Source: CAVRQM01 sp965246915
Lineage (GTDB): Bacteria > Pseudomonadota > Alphaproteobacteria > Acetobacterales > Acetobacteraceae
Assembly: GCA_965246915.1 (NCBI GenBank)
Contig: CBDFGB010000016.1
Location: 62,001 to 126,000, forward strand
DNA: 64,000 bases
Direction: 5' to 3'
Below are positions 8,974 to 16,704 of this stretch, in pieces. The first letter of the stretch is position 1. Each line of letters opens with the position of its first letter. The notes beneath the pieces are model-generated. The model had not been told where the DNA came from and did no database searches. It worked only from the letters and a program-made list of their open reading frames with translations. The translations under genes and the position numbers were made by a program.

Positions 8974-10223
8974 GTCACTTCTCCGTCTTCTCGATCCTTC
9001 GCCACGGGCTGCGCAGCAACGCCGGCTGGGGCAAGATGTGGCGCGAGCCGGAACCGAAAGCCCATTACGACGTCGTCATCGTCGGCGGCGGCGGGCACGG
9101 GCTTGCCACCGCCCACTACCTCGCCAGCCGGCACGGCATCACCAACGTCGCCGTGGTTGAGAAAGGCTACATCGGCTCCGGCAATGTCGGCCGCAACACG
9201 ACGATCGTGCGCAGCAACTACCTGCTGCCAGGCAACATCCCGTTCTACGAGCATTCGCTGAAACTGTGGGAAGGGCTGGAGCAGGACATCAACTACAACG
9301 CGATGGTCAGCCAGCGCGGCGTCATCAACCTGTTCCACAATGACGGCGAGCGCGACGCGGCGGTGCGGCGCGGCAATGCGATGCGGCTGCACGGCGTCGA
9401 CGCCGAACTGTTGAGCCGCGAGGACGTGCGGAGACTGCTGCCGTGGGCAGACGTCGACAACCATCGCTTCCCGATCATGGGCGGCCTGTTGCAGCCGCGC
9501 GGCGGCAGCGTGCGCCACGACGCGGTGGCCTGGGGCTATGCGCGGGCCGCGGACAGTCGCGGCGTCGACATCCTGCAGAATACCGAATGCACCGGCATCC
9601 GTATCGAGGGCGGGCGCGTCCTCGGTGTGGAGACGACGCGCGGCTTCATCGGCGCGGGCCGCGTCGGTCTGTCGTGTGCCGGCAACACGTCGCGCGTGGC
9701 GGCGATGGCGGGGCTGGAGTTGCCGATCGAGAGCCATGTGCTTCAGGCTTTCGTGTCGGAAGGGCTGAAGCCGCTGATCCATCAGGTGGTGACGGCGGTT
9801 GCCGGCCATATCTACATCAGTCAGTCGGACAAGGGCGGGCTGGTGTTCGGTGCCAATCTCGACGGCTACAACTCCTATGCCCAGCGCGGCAACCTGCCGA
9901 CCATCGAGCACGTGATGGAGGCCGCGTTGACCTTGATGCCCGGCCTTGGACGGCTGCGGCTGTTGCGGCACTGGGGCGGCGTGATGGATATGTCCATGGA
10001 TGGCAGCCCGATCATCGACCGCACCGAGATCGCGAACCTCTATCTGAACTGCGGCTGGTGCTATGGCGGGTTCAAGGCGACCCCGGCCTCGGGTGATTGC
10101 TTCGCGCATCTGATCGCGACGGGCGAGTCCCATACGGTGGCGCGGGCGCTGCGGCTGGATCGGTTCGCGCGGGGGATGATGATCGACGAACTGGGCAATG
10201 GCCCGCAGCCGAATCTGCATTGA
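8970..10223 (+). CDS. soxB: Sarcosine oxidase, beta subunit (heterotetrameric type)
   Basis: The beta subunit carries FAD and FMN and oxidatively demethylates sarcosine. The protein of 417 residues starts at a GTG overlapping the stop of the M20 gene, with a GGAGGAG site at 8961-8967. The beginning MSHFSVFSILRHG is the usual SoxB N-terminus, which rules out the longer frame beginning at 8862. The FAD motif GGGGHGLATAHYLA is at about 39-52, followed by GRNTTIVRSNY. His183 in GGSVRHD lies where the covalently FMN-linked histidine of this family is found. The C-terminal NCGWCYGGFKATPASG segment is typical. It forms a complex with SoxD, SoxA and SoxG encoded immediately downstream. Confidence 0.93.
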   Translation: MSHFSVFSILRHGLRSNAGWGKMWREPEPKAHYDVVIVGGGGHGLATAHYLASRHGITNVAVVEKGYIGSGNVGRNTTIVRSNYLLPGNIPFYEHSLKLWEGLEQDINYNAMVSQRGVINLFHNDGERDAAVRRGNAMRLHGVDAELLSREDVRRLLPWADVDNHRFPIMGGLLQPRGGSVRHDAVAWGYARAADSRGVDILQNTECTGIRIEGGRVLGVETTRGFIGAGRVGLSCAGNTSRVAAMAGLELPIESHVLQAFVSEGLKPLIHQVVTAVAGHIYISQSDKGGLVFGANLDGYNSYAQRGNLPTIEHVMEAALTLMPGLGRLRLLRHWGGVMDMSMDGSPIIDRTEIANLYLNCGWCYGGFKATPASGDCFAHLIATGESHTVARALRLDRFARGMMIDELGNGPQPNLH

Positions 10224-10489
10224 TGCTGATCCCCTGCCCGCATTGCGGTCCTCGCGGCCACGAGGAATTTTCATATCTCGGCGACGCGACGGTCCGCCGT
10301 CCCGCGAGCGACGCGCCCGTCGAAGCATGGACCCGATATGTCTACGTGCGCGAAAATCCGTTCGGCCGTCATAGCGAACTCTGGTTCCATGTCGGCGGCT
10401 GCCAAGCCTGGATCATCGTCACCCGCGACGTGCGAACCCACGAGGTCTTCGCCGCCGAGGACGCCCGCGCGTCGATGGAGAAGGCATGA
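10223..10489 (+). CDS. soxD: Sarcosine oxidase, delta subunit
   Basis: Small zinc-binding subunit of the tetramer, 88 residues. Zinc ligands are visible as the CPHC motif (Cys5 and Cys8) and a downstream HVGGC (His-x3-Cys), the known pattern of SoxD. The ATG at 10223 shares a base with the soxB stop (TGATG), and its own stop overlaps the soxA start as ATGA. An in-frame extension upstream is open, but the CPHC motif belongs near the N-terminus, so the short form is right. Confidence 0.93.
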   Translation: MLIPCPHCGPRGHEEFSYLGDATVRRPASDAPVEAWTRYVYVRENPFGRHSELWFHVGGCQAWIIVTRDVRTHEVFAAEDARASMEKA

Positions 10490-13452
10490 CGCGTCTGGCC
10501 AGCGGCGGACTGATCGACCGCGCCACGACACTTCGGTTCCGGTTCGACGGGCGGGAGTTCACCGGGCATCCGGGCGACACGCTCGCCTCGGCGCTGGTCG
10601 CCAACGGTGTGCGCCTGGTCGGCCGGAGCTTCAAATACCACCGCCCGCGCGGCCTGGTTTCCGCCGGCGCGGAGGAACCCAACGCTCTGGTGGAGCTGCG
10701 CTCCGGCGCGAGGCGGGAGCCGAACACACGGGCGACCGTCGCGGAATTGTTCGACGGGCTGGAGGCGGCGAGCCAGAACCGGTTTCCGTCGCTGCGCTTC
10801 GACCTGCTGAGTGTGAACCAGTGGGCCGCGCCGTTTCTGGCAGCCGGGTTCTACTACAAGACCTTCATGTGGCCGAAGTCGTTTTGGGAGCTTGTGTACG
10901 AGCCGCTGATCCGCCGTGCCGCCGGCCTCGGCCGCGCCGCGGGGCTGCCCGATCCCGATCACTACGAGCGGGCGACGATGCACTGCGACGTGCTCGTGGT
11001 GGGTGGAGGGGCTGCGGGATTGATGGCCGCCCTGGTCGCCGGCCGCGCGGGCGCGCGCGTGGTGCTTGCCGACGAGGATTTTCGTCTGGGCGGACGCCTG
11101 CTCGCGGATCGTAGAGCGATCGACGGCGAACCGGCGGCGAGCTGGCTCGCCCACGTCGCCGACGAACTCGAAAGCCTGGCGGACGTGAGGATTCTGACGC
11201 GAACGACAGTGTTCGGGGCGTACGACGGCGGGATGTACGGCGCGGTGGAGCGGGTCGCCGACCACCTGCCCGAGCCGCCTTCGCATCTGCCGCGACAGCG
11301 CGTATGGCATATCGTCGCAAAGCGGTGCGTGCTCGCGGCGGGGGCGATCGAGCGGCCGATCGTGTTCGGCAACAACGACCGGCCGGGCGTGATGCAGGCC
11401 GGCGCGGTGCGCGCCTATCTGAACCGGTTCGCCGCGGCACCCGGGCGCCGCGCCGTGGTGTTCGCCAACAACGACGACGCGGCCGCGACCGCGATCGATC
11501 TCGCGGAGGCCGGCGTGTCCGTCGCGGCCCTTGTCGACCCCCGACCAGCGCCGTCGGCGGCCCTCCGCGCGGCGGCCGAACGCAGCGGCGCGCGCCTGCT
11601 GAGCGGCAGCGTCGTGCGCGACGCGCTCGGCGGGCATGGGGTGCAAGCGGTCGAGGTCGCGTGCGGCGACGGGCGGGTTGAAAAACTCGAGTGCGATCTG
11701 GTCGCGGCATCGGGCGGCTGGAATCCGACCGTCCACCTGACCACGCATCTCGGCGGGCGGCCGGTCTGGGACGAGACGATCGCCGCCTTCGTTCCGGGCG
11801 CACTGCCCGCCGGCATGGCCGTTGCGGGAGCGGCGGGCGGCGCGTTCTCACTCGCCGACGATTTTTCGTCCGGTGCGCGCGAGGGCGCTTTCGCGGCCGA
11901 GGCCTGCGGTTTCCCGGCGAGACTGCCGAACGGACCCGCCGTCGCGGACGAAGCGGTCGCCATCACCCCACTCTGGCGGGTGGGCGGCGCGCGCGGAAAG
12001 TCATTCGTCGATGCACAAAACGACGTCACCGACCACGACATCGAACTCGCCGAGCGGGAGGGGTTTCGAGCGGTCGAGCACCTGAAGCGTTACACCACAC
12101 TCGGGATGGCGACCGATCAGGGCAAGACGTCCAACGTCACCGGCCTCGCGCTGATGGCCGAAATCACCGCGCGAACCATCCCGGCGACCGGCACGACAAC
12201 CAGTCGGCCGCCGTTCACGCCGGTCTCGATCGGTGCCCTCGCCGGCCACGCACGCGGCCGGGACTTCATGCCCACTCGCCTGCCCCCGACGCACGACTGG
12301 GCCGGCGAGCAGGGCGCGGTGTTCGTCGAGACGGGATTGTGGATGCGCGCCAGCCATTACCCGCGCGCCGGCGAGGATTGGCTGGCCGCAGCCAAGCGCG
12401 AGGCGGTGGCCGTGCGCGAGGCCGTCGGGATCTGCGACGTCACGACGCTTGGGAAGATCGACGTGCAAGGGTCAGACGCCGCGATCTTTCTGGAGCGGCT
12501 GTATACGAACGCCTGGAGCAACCTCGCGGTCGGCCGGGTGCGCTACGGCCTCATGCTGCGTGAGGACGGGATCGTCTTCGACGACGGGACCAGCGCGCGC
12601 CTTGGTCCCGAGCACTTCGTCATGACGACGACGACCGCCAATGCGATGCGGGTGTTCCAGCATATGGAACTCGCGCGGGCGATGTTGTTCCCGCGTCTCG
12701 ACGCGCAGATCGTCTCGGTCACCGAGCAATGGGCGCAGATCGCGGTGGCCGGGCCGCGCTCGCGCGACGTCCTCGCCCAACTTATCGATCCACCGTTCGA
12801 CATCGCCAACGCCGCTTTCCCATACATGGCCTGCGCCGAGCTGACGGTGTGCGGCGGGACGCGCGCGCGGCTGTTCCGGATCAGCTTCTCCGGTGAGCTC
12901 GCCTATGAACTCGCGGTCCCGGCGCGTTTCGGCGACGCCCTGGCGCGACGTCTCATGCAAGCGGGCGAGGCGCACGGGATCACGCCATACGGGCTCGAGG
13001 CTCTGACCATTCTGCGCATCGAGAAAGGCCATCCGGCCGGCGGCGAGCTGAACGGCCAGACCTCGGCGCACGATCTGCGGTTCGGCAAGATGCTGTCCAC
13101 CAAGAAGGATTTCATCGGCCGCGCGCTGGCCGCCCGCCCGGCGCTGACCGATCCGGGCCGCCCGACGCTGGTCGGTCTCGTGCCGGTCGACCGGACGCAA
13201 AGGCTCCAGGCCGGCGCGCATCTGCTGCCGCGCGACGCGGCGTACGAGGCGGCCCATGACCAGGGCCACGTCACCTCTGCCGCCTTCTCGCCCGCGCTTG
13301 GCCACTGGATCGCGCTCGGCCTGCTCGCCAACGGCCCTGCCCGTGCCGGCGAGGTCGTCCGCGTGCTCGACCCATTACGTGGCGGCGATGCCCTGGCGAC
13401 GGTCGTCTCGCCGGTGTTCGTCGATCCCGAGGGAGTGCGGCTGCGTGGCTGA
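10486..13452 (+). CDS. soxA: Sarcosine oxidase, alpha subunit
   Basis: The largest subunit, 988 residues, the usual size. Order of parts: an N-terminal ferredoxin-like fold without iron-sulfur cysteines (about 15-75, with KYHRPRG), an NAD-binding Rossmann domain (VVGGGAAGLMAAL, about 171-183), and a C-terminal aminomethyltransferase (GcvT-like) domain from about residue 600. That last domain binds tetrahydrofolate and captures the methyl carbon as methylene-THF. The segment GMATDQGKTSN and the GcvT-type RIEKGHPAGGEL near 850 are family marks. It starts within the soxD stop and overlaps soxG by 8 bases. Together the subunits convert sarcosine to glycine plus methylene-THF, or formaldehyde, and H2O2. 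Confidence 0.95.
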   Translation: MTRLASGGLIDRATTLRFRFDGREFTGHPGDTLASALVANGVRLVGRSFKYHRPRGLVSAGAEEPNALVELRSGARREPNTRATVAELFDGLEAASQNRFPSLRFDLLSVNQWAAPFLAAGFYYKTFMWPKSFWELVYEPLIRRAAGLGRAAGLPDPDHYERATMHCDVLVVGGGAAGLMAALVAGRAGARVVLADEDFRLGGRLLADRRAIDGEPAASWLAHVADELESLADVRILTRTTVFGAYDGGMYGAVERVADHLPEPPSHLPRQRVWHIVAKRCVLAAGAIERPIVFGNNDRPGVMQAGAVRAYLNRFAAAPGRRAVVFANNDDAAATAIDLAEAGVSVAALVDPRPAPSAALRAAAERSGARLLSGSVVRDALGGHGVQAVEVACGDGRVEKLECDLVAASGGWNPTVHLTTHLGGRPVWDETIAAFVPGALPAGMAVAGAAGGAFSLADDFSSGAREGAFAAEACGFPARLPNGPAVADEAVAITPLWRVGGARGKSFVDAQNDVTDHDIELAEREGFRAVEHLKRYTTLGMATDQGKTSNVTGLALMAEITARTIPATGTTTSRPPFTPVSIGALAGHARGRDFMPTRLPPTHDWAGEQGAVFVETGLWMRASHYPRAGEDWLAAAKREAVAVREAVGICDVTTLGKIDVQGSDAAIFLERLYTNAWSNLAVGRVRYGLMLREDGIVFDDGTSARLGPEHFVMTTTTANAMRVFQHMELARAMLFPRLDAQIVSVTEQWAQIAVAGPRSRDVLAQLIDPPFDIANAAFPYMACAELTVCGGTRARLFRISFSGELAYELAVPARFGDALARRLMQAGEAHGITPYGLEALTILRIEKGHPAGGELNGQTSAHDLRFGKMLSTKKDFIGRALAARPALTDPGRPTLVGLVPVDRTQRLQAGAHLLPRDAAYEAAHDQGHVTSAAFSPALGHWIALGLLANGPARAGEVVRVLDPLRGGDALATVVSPVFVDPEGVRLRG

Positions 13453-14020
13453 GGCGCTGGTGGCGGCCTCGCCGCTGGACCGCGTCCTGCGGCCTGGCCG
13501 CCATGGGCGCGCGGACGGTCAGCCCGGCGTGCGCGTGTCGGAGCGGATGATCGTGGGCGCCGCGAGCCTCGCCGCGCGAAACGCCGGGACGCCCGCCCTC
13601 GCGGCCGCGTTGGGCTGGGCGTTGCCCGCCACCCCGCGCTGCGTGACGGTCGATGGCCACAAGATCGTCTGGACCGGACCGGGCCGGTGGCTGGTGTTCT
13701 CCGCCCACCACATGATCGACGAATTGCGCGAGCGAGCGGGAACCACCGGATCCGTCGCCGACCAGAGCGACGGCCGGGTGATGCTGCGTGCGGAAGGGCC
13801 GTGCGTGCGCGACGCCCTGGCCAAGGGCATCTCGATCGACCTCTATCCGCGCGCCTTCGCCATCGGCGACACGGCGGCAACGCCAGCGGCCCATATTCCG
13901 GCCCTGCTGTGGCGGGAGGACGAGGACGCGTTCGTCATCACCGTCCCCCGCGGGTTCGCTGGCAGCTTTTCGAAATGGCTTCTCGAATCCTCGCTCGAAT
14001 ACGGCGTGCAGGTGGGATGA
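13445..14020 (+). CDS. soxG: Sarcosine oxidase, gamma subunit
   Basis: The gamma subunit completes the heterotetramer; it is GcvT-related but has no cofactor. It starts at GTG 13445, eight bases inside the end of soxA, giving 191 residues, which fits the family. Recognisable parts are the TGPGRWLVF-type segment, the VADQSDGRV motif and the C-terminal GFAGSFSKWLLESSLEYG. The reading frame is open farther upstream, but that part is out-of-frame soxA. The downstream alpha/beta hydrolase begins inside its stop codon (ATGA). Confidence 0.9.
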   Translation: MAEALVAASPLDRVLRPGRHGRADGQPGVRVSERMIVGAASLAARNAGTPALAAALGWALPATPRCVTVDGHKIVWTGPGRWLVFSAHHMIDELRERAGTTGSVADQSDGRVMLRAEGPCVRDALAKGISIDLYPRAFAIGDTAATPAAHIPALLWREDEDAFVITVPRGFAGSFSKWLLESSLEYGVQVG

Positions 14021-14913
14021 TCGCCAGCGTCTCCACCCTTACGCTGGAGATTGCCTACGAGGCTCACGGTCCCTCCGACGGCGCGCCGATCGTCTTGCTG
14101 CACGGATTTCCGTACGACCCGCGGTGCTTCGACGACGTGGCTCCTCCGCTCGCAACGCGCGGCTTTCGGGTCATCGTGCCGTTCCTGCGCGGATACGGCC
14201 CGACGCGGTTCCGTTCGGCGGCGACGATGCGTTCCGGTCAGCAAGGCGCTCTGGCGGTGGACCTGCTGGAATTGCTCGACGCGCTGAAGATCGAGCGAGC
14301 CGGCCTGATGGGGTTCGACTGGGGCGGCCGGGCCGCCTGCATCGCGGCTGCGCTGTGGCCCGAGCGGGTGCGCTGCCTGGTCACCGGCGACGGCTACAAC
14401 ATCTTCGACCACGCCGCCTACGCGATCCCCGCGGATCCCGAGACCGAGCACCGGTTTTGGTATCAGTATTACTTCCACACGCGGCGTGGCCGCGACGGGC
14501 TGGCGGCAAACCGCGCGGCGCTGTCGCGGCTGCTCTGGCGCTTGTGGTCGCCGGAATGGCCGTTCGACGAGGCGACGCATGCCGCCAGCGCGGCGTCGTT
14601 CGACAACCCCGATTTTGTGGACGTGGTGATCCACTCATACCGCCATCGCTACGGCTATTCTTCCGGTGACCCCGCCTATGACGCGATCGAGCGCGCGCTC
14701 GACGCGCAACCGGGCATCGGCGTTCCGACCATGTCCCTCTGTGGCGCCGTCGACGGTGTCGGTCCGCCGCCCGCGACCGACGAGGATGCGGCGCAATTCT
14801 CCGGACTCTACGAACGGCGGGTCTTGCCGCACGTCGGCCACAACATCCCGCAGGAGGCACCGGAAGCGGTGGTCGCGGCGCTTCTGGAATTGACGGGATC
14901 GTCGCCAGCCTGA
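14017..14913 (+). CDS. Alpha/beta hydrolase, epoxide hydrolase/haloalkane dehalogenase type
   Basis: This 298-residue protein overlaps soxG by ATGA and is the last gene of the sarcosine oxidase operon. The HGFPYD oxyanion segment is at about 29-34. The nucleophile elbow GFDWGGR puts an aspartate (Asp101) instead of serine at the nucleophile position, and the catalytic histidine is in HVGHNIPQEAP near the C-terminus. An Asp nucleophile is characteristic of epoxide hydrolases, haloalkane dehalogenases and fluoroacetate dehalogenases. Its tight coupling to sarcosine oxidation is unexpected. It may act on an upstream N-methyl substrate or detoxify a by-product. The function within this pathway is not known. 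Confidence 0.8.
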   Translation: MIASVSTLTLEIAYEAHGPSDGAPIVLLHGFPYDPRCFDDVAPPLATRGFRVIVPFLRGYGPTRFRSAATMRSGQQGALAVDLLELLDALKIERAGLMGFDWGGRAACIAAALWPERVRCLVTGDGYNIFDHAAYAIPADPETEHRFWYQYYFHTRRGRDGLAANRAALSRLLWRLWSPEWPFDEATHAASAASFDNPDFVDVVIHSYRHRYGYSSGDPAYDAIERALDAQPGIGVPTMSLCGAVDGVGPPPATDEDAAQFSGLYERRVLPHVGHNIPQEAPEAVVAALLELTGSSPA

Positions 14914-14921
14914 CACCTCGC

Positions 14922-15278
14922 CTATGACGGCGCGGGGTCGGAACCTTCCGAGGAAGCCGGCCAACGATCCTCGATCTCTCGCATCCTGCGCGCGAGTTCG
15001 GTCGGGGTGAGGACGCCTTTCTGAAAAAGGATCACCGAGAAGGCGGCGAGCCATCGTTCATAGTAGCCGAGCCTGCCGATCATCTCGGTGCCGAGCGCTT
15101 CGACCCCGCGGCGCTTTTCTTCCGTGTTGATGATCTTGTGGAAGTCGAGAACGTCGGCCAGGGCGTGGCAGCGTTTCTCCCAAGGTGCCAGCTCATGCTC
15201 GACGCGCTCGAACGACGCCGACGGCTGCCCACCCACGTCGTTCGGCAGACGGTGCATGAAGTCCTCGATCGTGTTCAC
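14922..15278 (-). CDS. Nitrile hydratase beta subunit N-terminal-domain protein (thiocyanate hydrolase beta-like)
   Basis: The 118-residue protein starts at a GTG overlapping the alpha-subunit stop (GTGA). It is only the N-terminal helical part of a nitrile hydratase beta subunit: LPNDVGGQP at about 11-19, a WEKR helix, then GYYERWLAAF with Arg75 and a KGVLTPTEL end. In ordinary nitrile hydratase this Arg (YxERW) contacts the oxidised cysteine ligands of the metal. In thiocyanate hydrolase the same domain is a separate beta subunit. Nitrile hydratase activator proteins share this fold, so it could instead be the metallochaperone. The other half of beta is encoded at 15912-16232, so I favour a true subunit. 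Confidence 0.72.
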   Translation of the reverse strand: MNTIEDFMHRLPNDVGGQPSASFERVEHELAPWEKRCHALADVLDFHKIINTEEKRRGVEALGTEMIGRLGYYERWLAAFSVILFQKGVLTPTELARRMREIEDRWPASSEGSDPAPS

Positions 15279-15919
15279 ACCGCAGGACCCTGTCCGCCGG
15301 CACGGACCCGGGTAACACCGATCATCGCATCGCGAGTGACGAGCGCCGCCAGTTCCGCCTCGGTGTGGTCGTCAGTCCCTTCCGGACGGAGCGGCAACAC
15401 GAGAAAGCGAAGCGCCGACGTCGAGTCCGTGACGCGAATTTGCACGTCGTCGGGGACGACCGTGCCGAACTCGGCGAGCAGTGCACGCGGTGCGGCGACG
15501 GCGCGCGCCCGATAGGGTTTCAGCTTGTACCAGTCCGGCGGCAGACCGAGGACCGGGCGGGGGTAGCAGGAGCAGAGCGTGCAGACCACCAGGTTGTGGA
15601 CGGTCGCGGTGTTCTCGAGCACGACGAGACCCGTGTCGTCATAGAAGGTGATGCCGAACTCCTCGCACGCGCCGCGCCCATCCGCGAGCAGGCGCGCGCG
15701 GAACGCGGGGTCGGTCCATGCGCGTGCCACGACCTTCGCGCCCAGAGCGGGCGTCCGCGAATCCAGGACGTCGATCTGACGGGTGATCTCGCCGGGTTCG
15801 ATGAGCCGCCGTTCGAGCAGCAGCTCCTCCAGGGCCGTTTCAAGCATATCGAAATATCCGGGTCGCGCGATCTCGCCGATCTCGGCGTGCGGGTGGTCGT
15901 CGTGGTGATGATCACTCAT
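15275..15919 (-). CDS. Nitrile hydratase alpha / thiocyanate hydrolase gamma-like catalytic subunit, cobalt type
   Basis: The 214-residue catalytic subunit carries the metal-binding motif CTLCSC at residues 113-118. Cys113, Cys116 and Cys118 bind a low-spin metal, and Thr at the second position (CTLC rather than CSLC) is the signature of the cobalt form. Two of the cysteines are normally oxidised to sulfinic and sulfenic acids. The flanking YPRPVLGLPPDWYK and the LVTRDAMIGV C-terminus are nitrile-hydratase-like. A His/Asp-rich head (HHHDDHPH, residues 4-11) could bind metal. It starts at ATG 15919, overlapping the upstream beta-C gene by 8 bases, and its stop overlaps the beta-N gene. The reaction could be hydration of nitriles to amides or hydrolysis of thiocyanate to COS and NH3; sequence alone does not decide. 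Confidence 0.82.
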   Translation of the reverse strand: MSDHHHDDHPHAEIGEIARPGYFDMLETALEELLLERRLIEPGEITRQIDVLDSRTPALGAKVVARAWTDPAFRARLLADGRGACEEFGITFYDDTGLVVLENTATVHNLVVCTLCSCYPRPVLGLPPDWYKLKPYRARAVAAPRALLAEFGTVVPDDVQIRVTDSTSALRFLVLPLRPEGTDDHTEAELAALVTRDAMIGVTRVRAGGQGPAV

Positions 15920-16232
15920 GGCCTGCGGCCTCCAACCAGGTCTCGAATACCTCGATGTAGAGCTGGTCCAGCCCAGCGCCGGCGTACTCGCGCCAGATCT
16001 CGGCCATCGGAACGGCGATCCGGTAGTAGTGTCGCCGCATGCCGGCGTTTCGGCCGAAGCCTTCCTCCTCGTTATCGACCGCCGGCTGGACGAGCCGTTC
16101 CACGACCCCAGTCTTGCCACGAAGATAAAGCGGCACGCGGTAGTGCCCGAGCGGGAAGCGTAACGCGACCCGAACCCGATCGCCGGGCCGGAACAGGGGC
16201 GTCTCGCCGAGGGCGGCAATCACGCCGCTCAT
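15912..16232 (-). CDS. Nitrile hydratase beta subunit C-terminal-domain protein (thiocyanate hydrolase alpha-like)
   Basis: The 106-residue protein is the SH3-like C-terminal half of a nitrile hydratase beta subunit: FRPGDRVRV at about 14-22, GHYRVPLYLRGKTGVVE at 29-45 with Arg32 and Arg38, and a C-terminal LYIEVFETWLEAAGHE strand-helix. In ordinary enzymes the HxRxPxYxRGK segment supplies an arginine that contacts the modified cysteines. It is the first gene of the three-gene operon, upstream of the alpha subunit with an 8-base overlap. Upstream, on the coding strand, an AGGGAGG site precedes a six-codon mini-frame that ends in the ATG of this gene (ATGA); this may couple translation. Confidence 0.75.
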   Translation of the reverse strand: MSGVIAALGETPLFRPGDRVRVALRFPLGHYRVPLYLRGKTGVVERLVQPAVDNEEEGFGRNAGMRRHYYRIAVPMAEIWREYAGAGLDQLYIEVFETWLEAAGHE

Positions 16233-16261
16233 CGCAGTGACACCATTGCAGCGACCCTCCC

Positions 16262-16422
16262 TTAGACGCCTTCGTAGACCAGTCTCGTGAAGAAGCCTGG
16301 GTCGATGACGAAATTGCCGAACGTGGCATCGAACCCGGCCGTCGGTTTGGCCGCCACCGCTTCGTCACGCGAACGGCCCTGCCGTTTGAGCGCGGCGACC
16401 TTTTCCCGCGATGCGACGTCAC
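16262..16422 (-). pseudogene. C-terminal remnant of an MBL-fold metallohydrolase
   Basis: Read in the frame ending at the TAA of 16262-16264, the sequence gives about 50 residues: VAALKRQGRSRDEAVAAKP, then TAGFDATFGNFVIDPGFFTRL, then VYEGV. This resembles the C-terminal tail seen in metallo-beta-lactamase-fold hydrolases (LDEAVAAKPTADFD...FTKLVYQGV). There is no start, and no metal-binding HxHxDH part. It is fused directly behind a broken alpha/beta hydrolase head (16423-16659) in a different reading frame, so both look like the two sides of a deletion. The family assignment is by pattern recall from a short segment. Confidence 0.5.
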
Positions 16423-16659
16423 CGCTGCAAAGTCGTCGGCGTAGTGGTCCATGTCATGGCCCTCGCCGATCTGCGTCGAACGGCCATGGCCGCGTCGGTC
16501 ATGCGCGATGACGCGATAGCCCTTGCCGAGGAAGAACAGCATCTGCGCGTCCCAGTCATCGGCCGAGAGCGGCCGGCCATGGCTGAACAGGATCGGCCGA
16601 CCCCTGCCCCAGTCCTTGTAGAAAATCTCGGCGCCGTCCGTGGTTCTGACCGTGGTCAT
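16423..16659 (-). pseudogene. N-terminal remnant of a chloroperoxidase/arylesterase-type alpha/beta hydrolase
   Basis: From ATG 16659 the frame gives a textbook start of the non-heme haloperoxidase family: TTDGAEIFYKDWG, FSHGRPLSADDWDAQM, AHDRRGHGRS and GHDMDHYADDFAAVT (to about residue 80). The similarity then stops abruptly. The nucleophile elbow GHSTGGG and all downstream catalytic residues are missing, and the frame runs on as arginine-rich nonsense into the neighbouring operon. The break lies around 16420-16430, where an MBL-fold tail begins in another frame. The protein cannot be a working hydrolase. Intact members are about 275 residues. Confidence 0.7.
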
Positions 16660-16704
16660 CGTCCCATCTCCATCGCCGCTCGGACGACCGGCGGCGCCGC
16701 GACG

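Noticed and set aside
8907..10328. Long minus-strand frame opposite soxB
   Set aside because: Composition is Arg/His-rich and without motifs; soxB is certain on the other strand.
10369..11748. Minus-strand frame opposite soxA
   Set aside because: No domain and overlaps the conserved alpha subunit fully.
16232..16262. Six-codon mini-frame with AGGGAGG site before the beta-C gene as a peptide gene
   Set aside because: Too short to call a gene; mentioned only as possible translational coupling.
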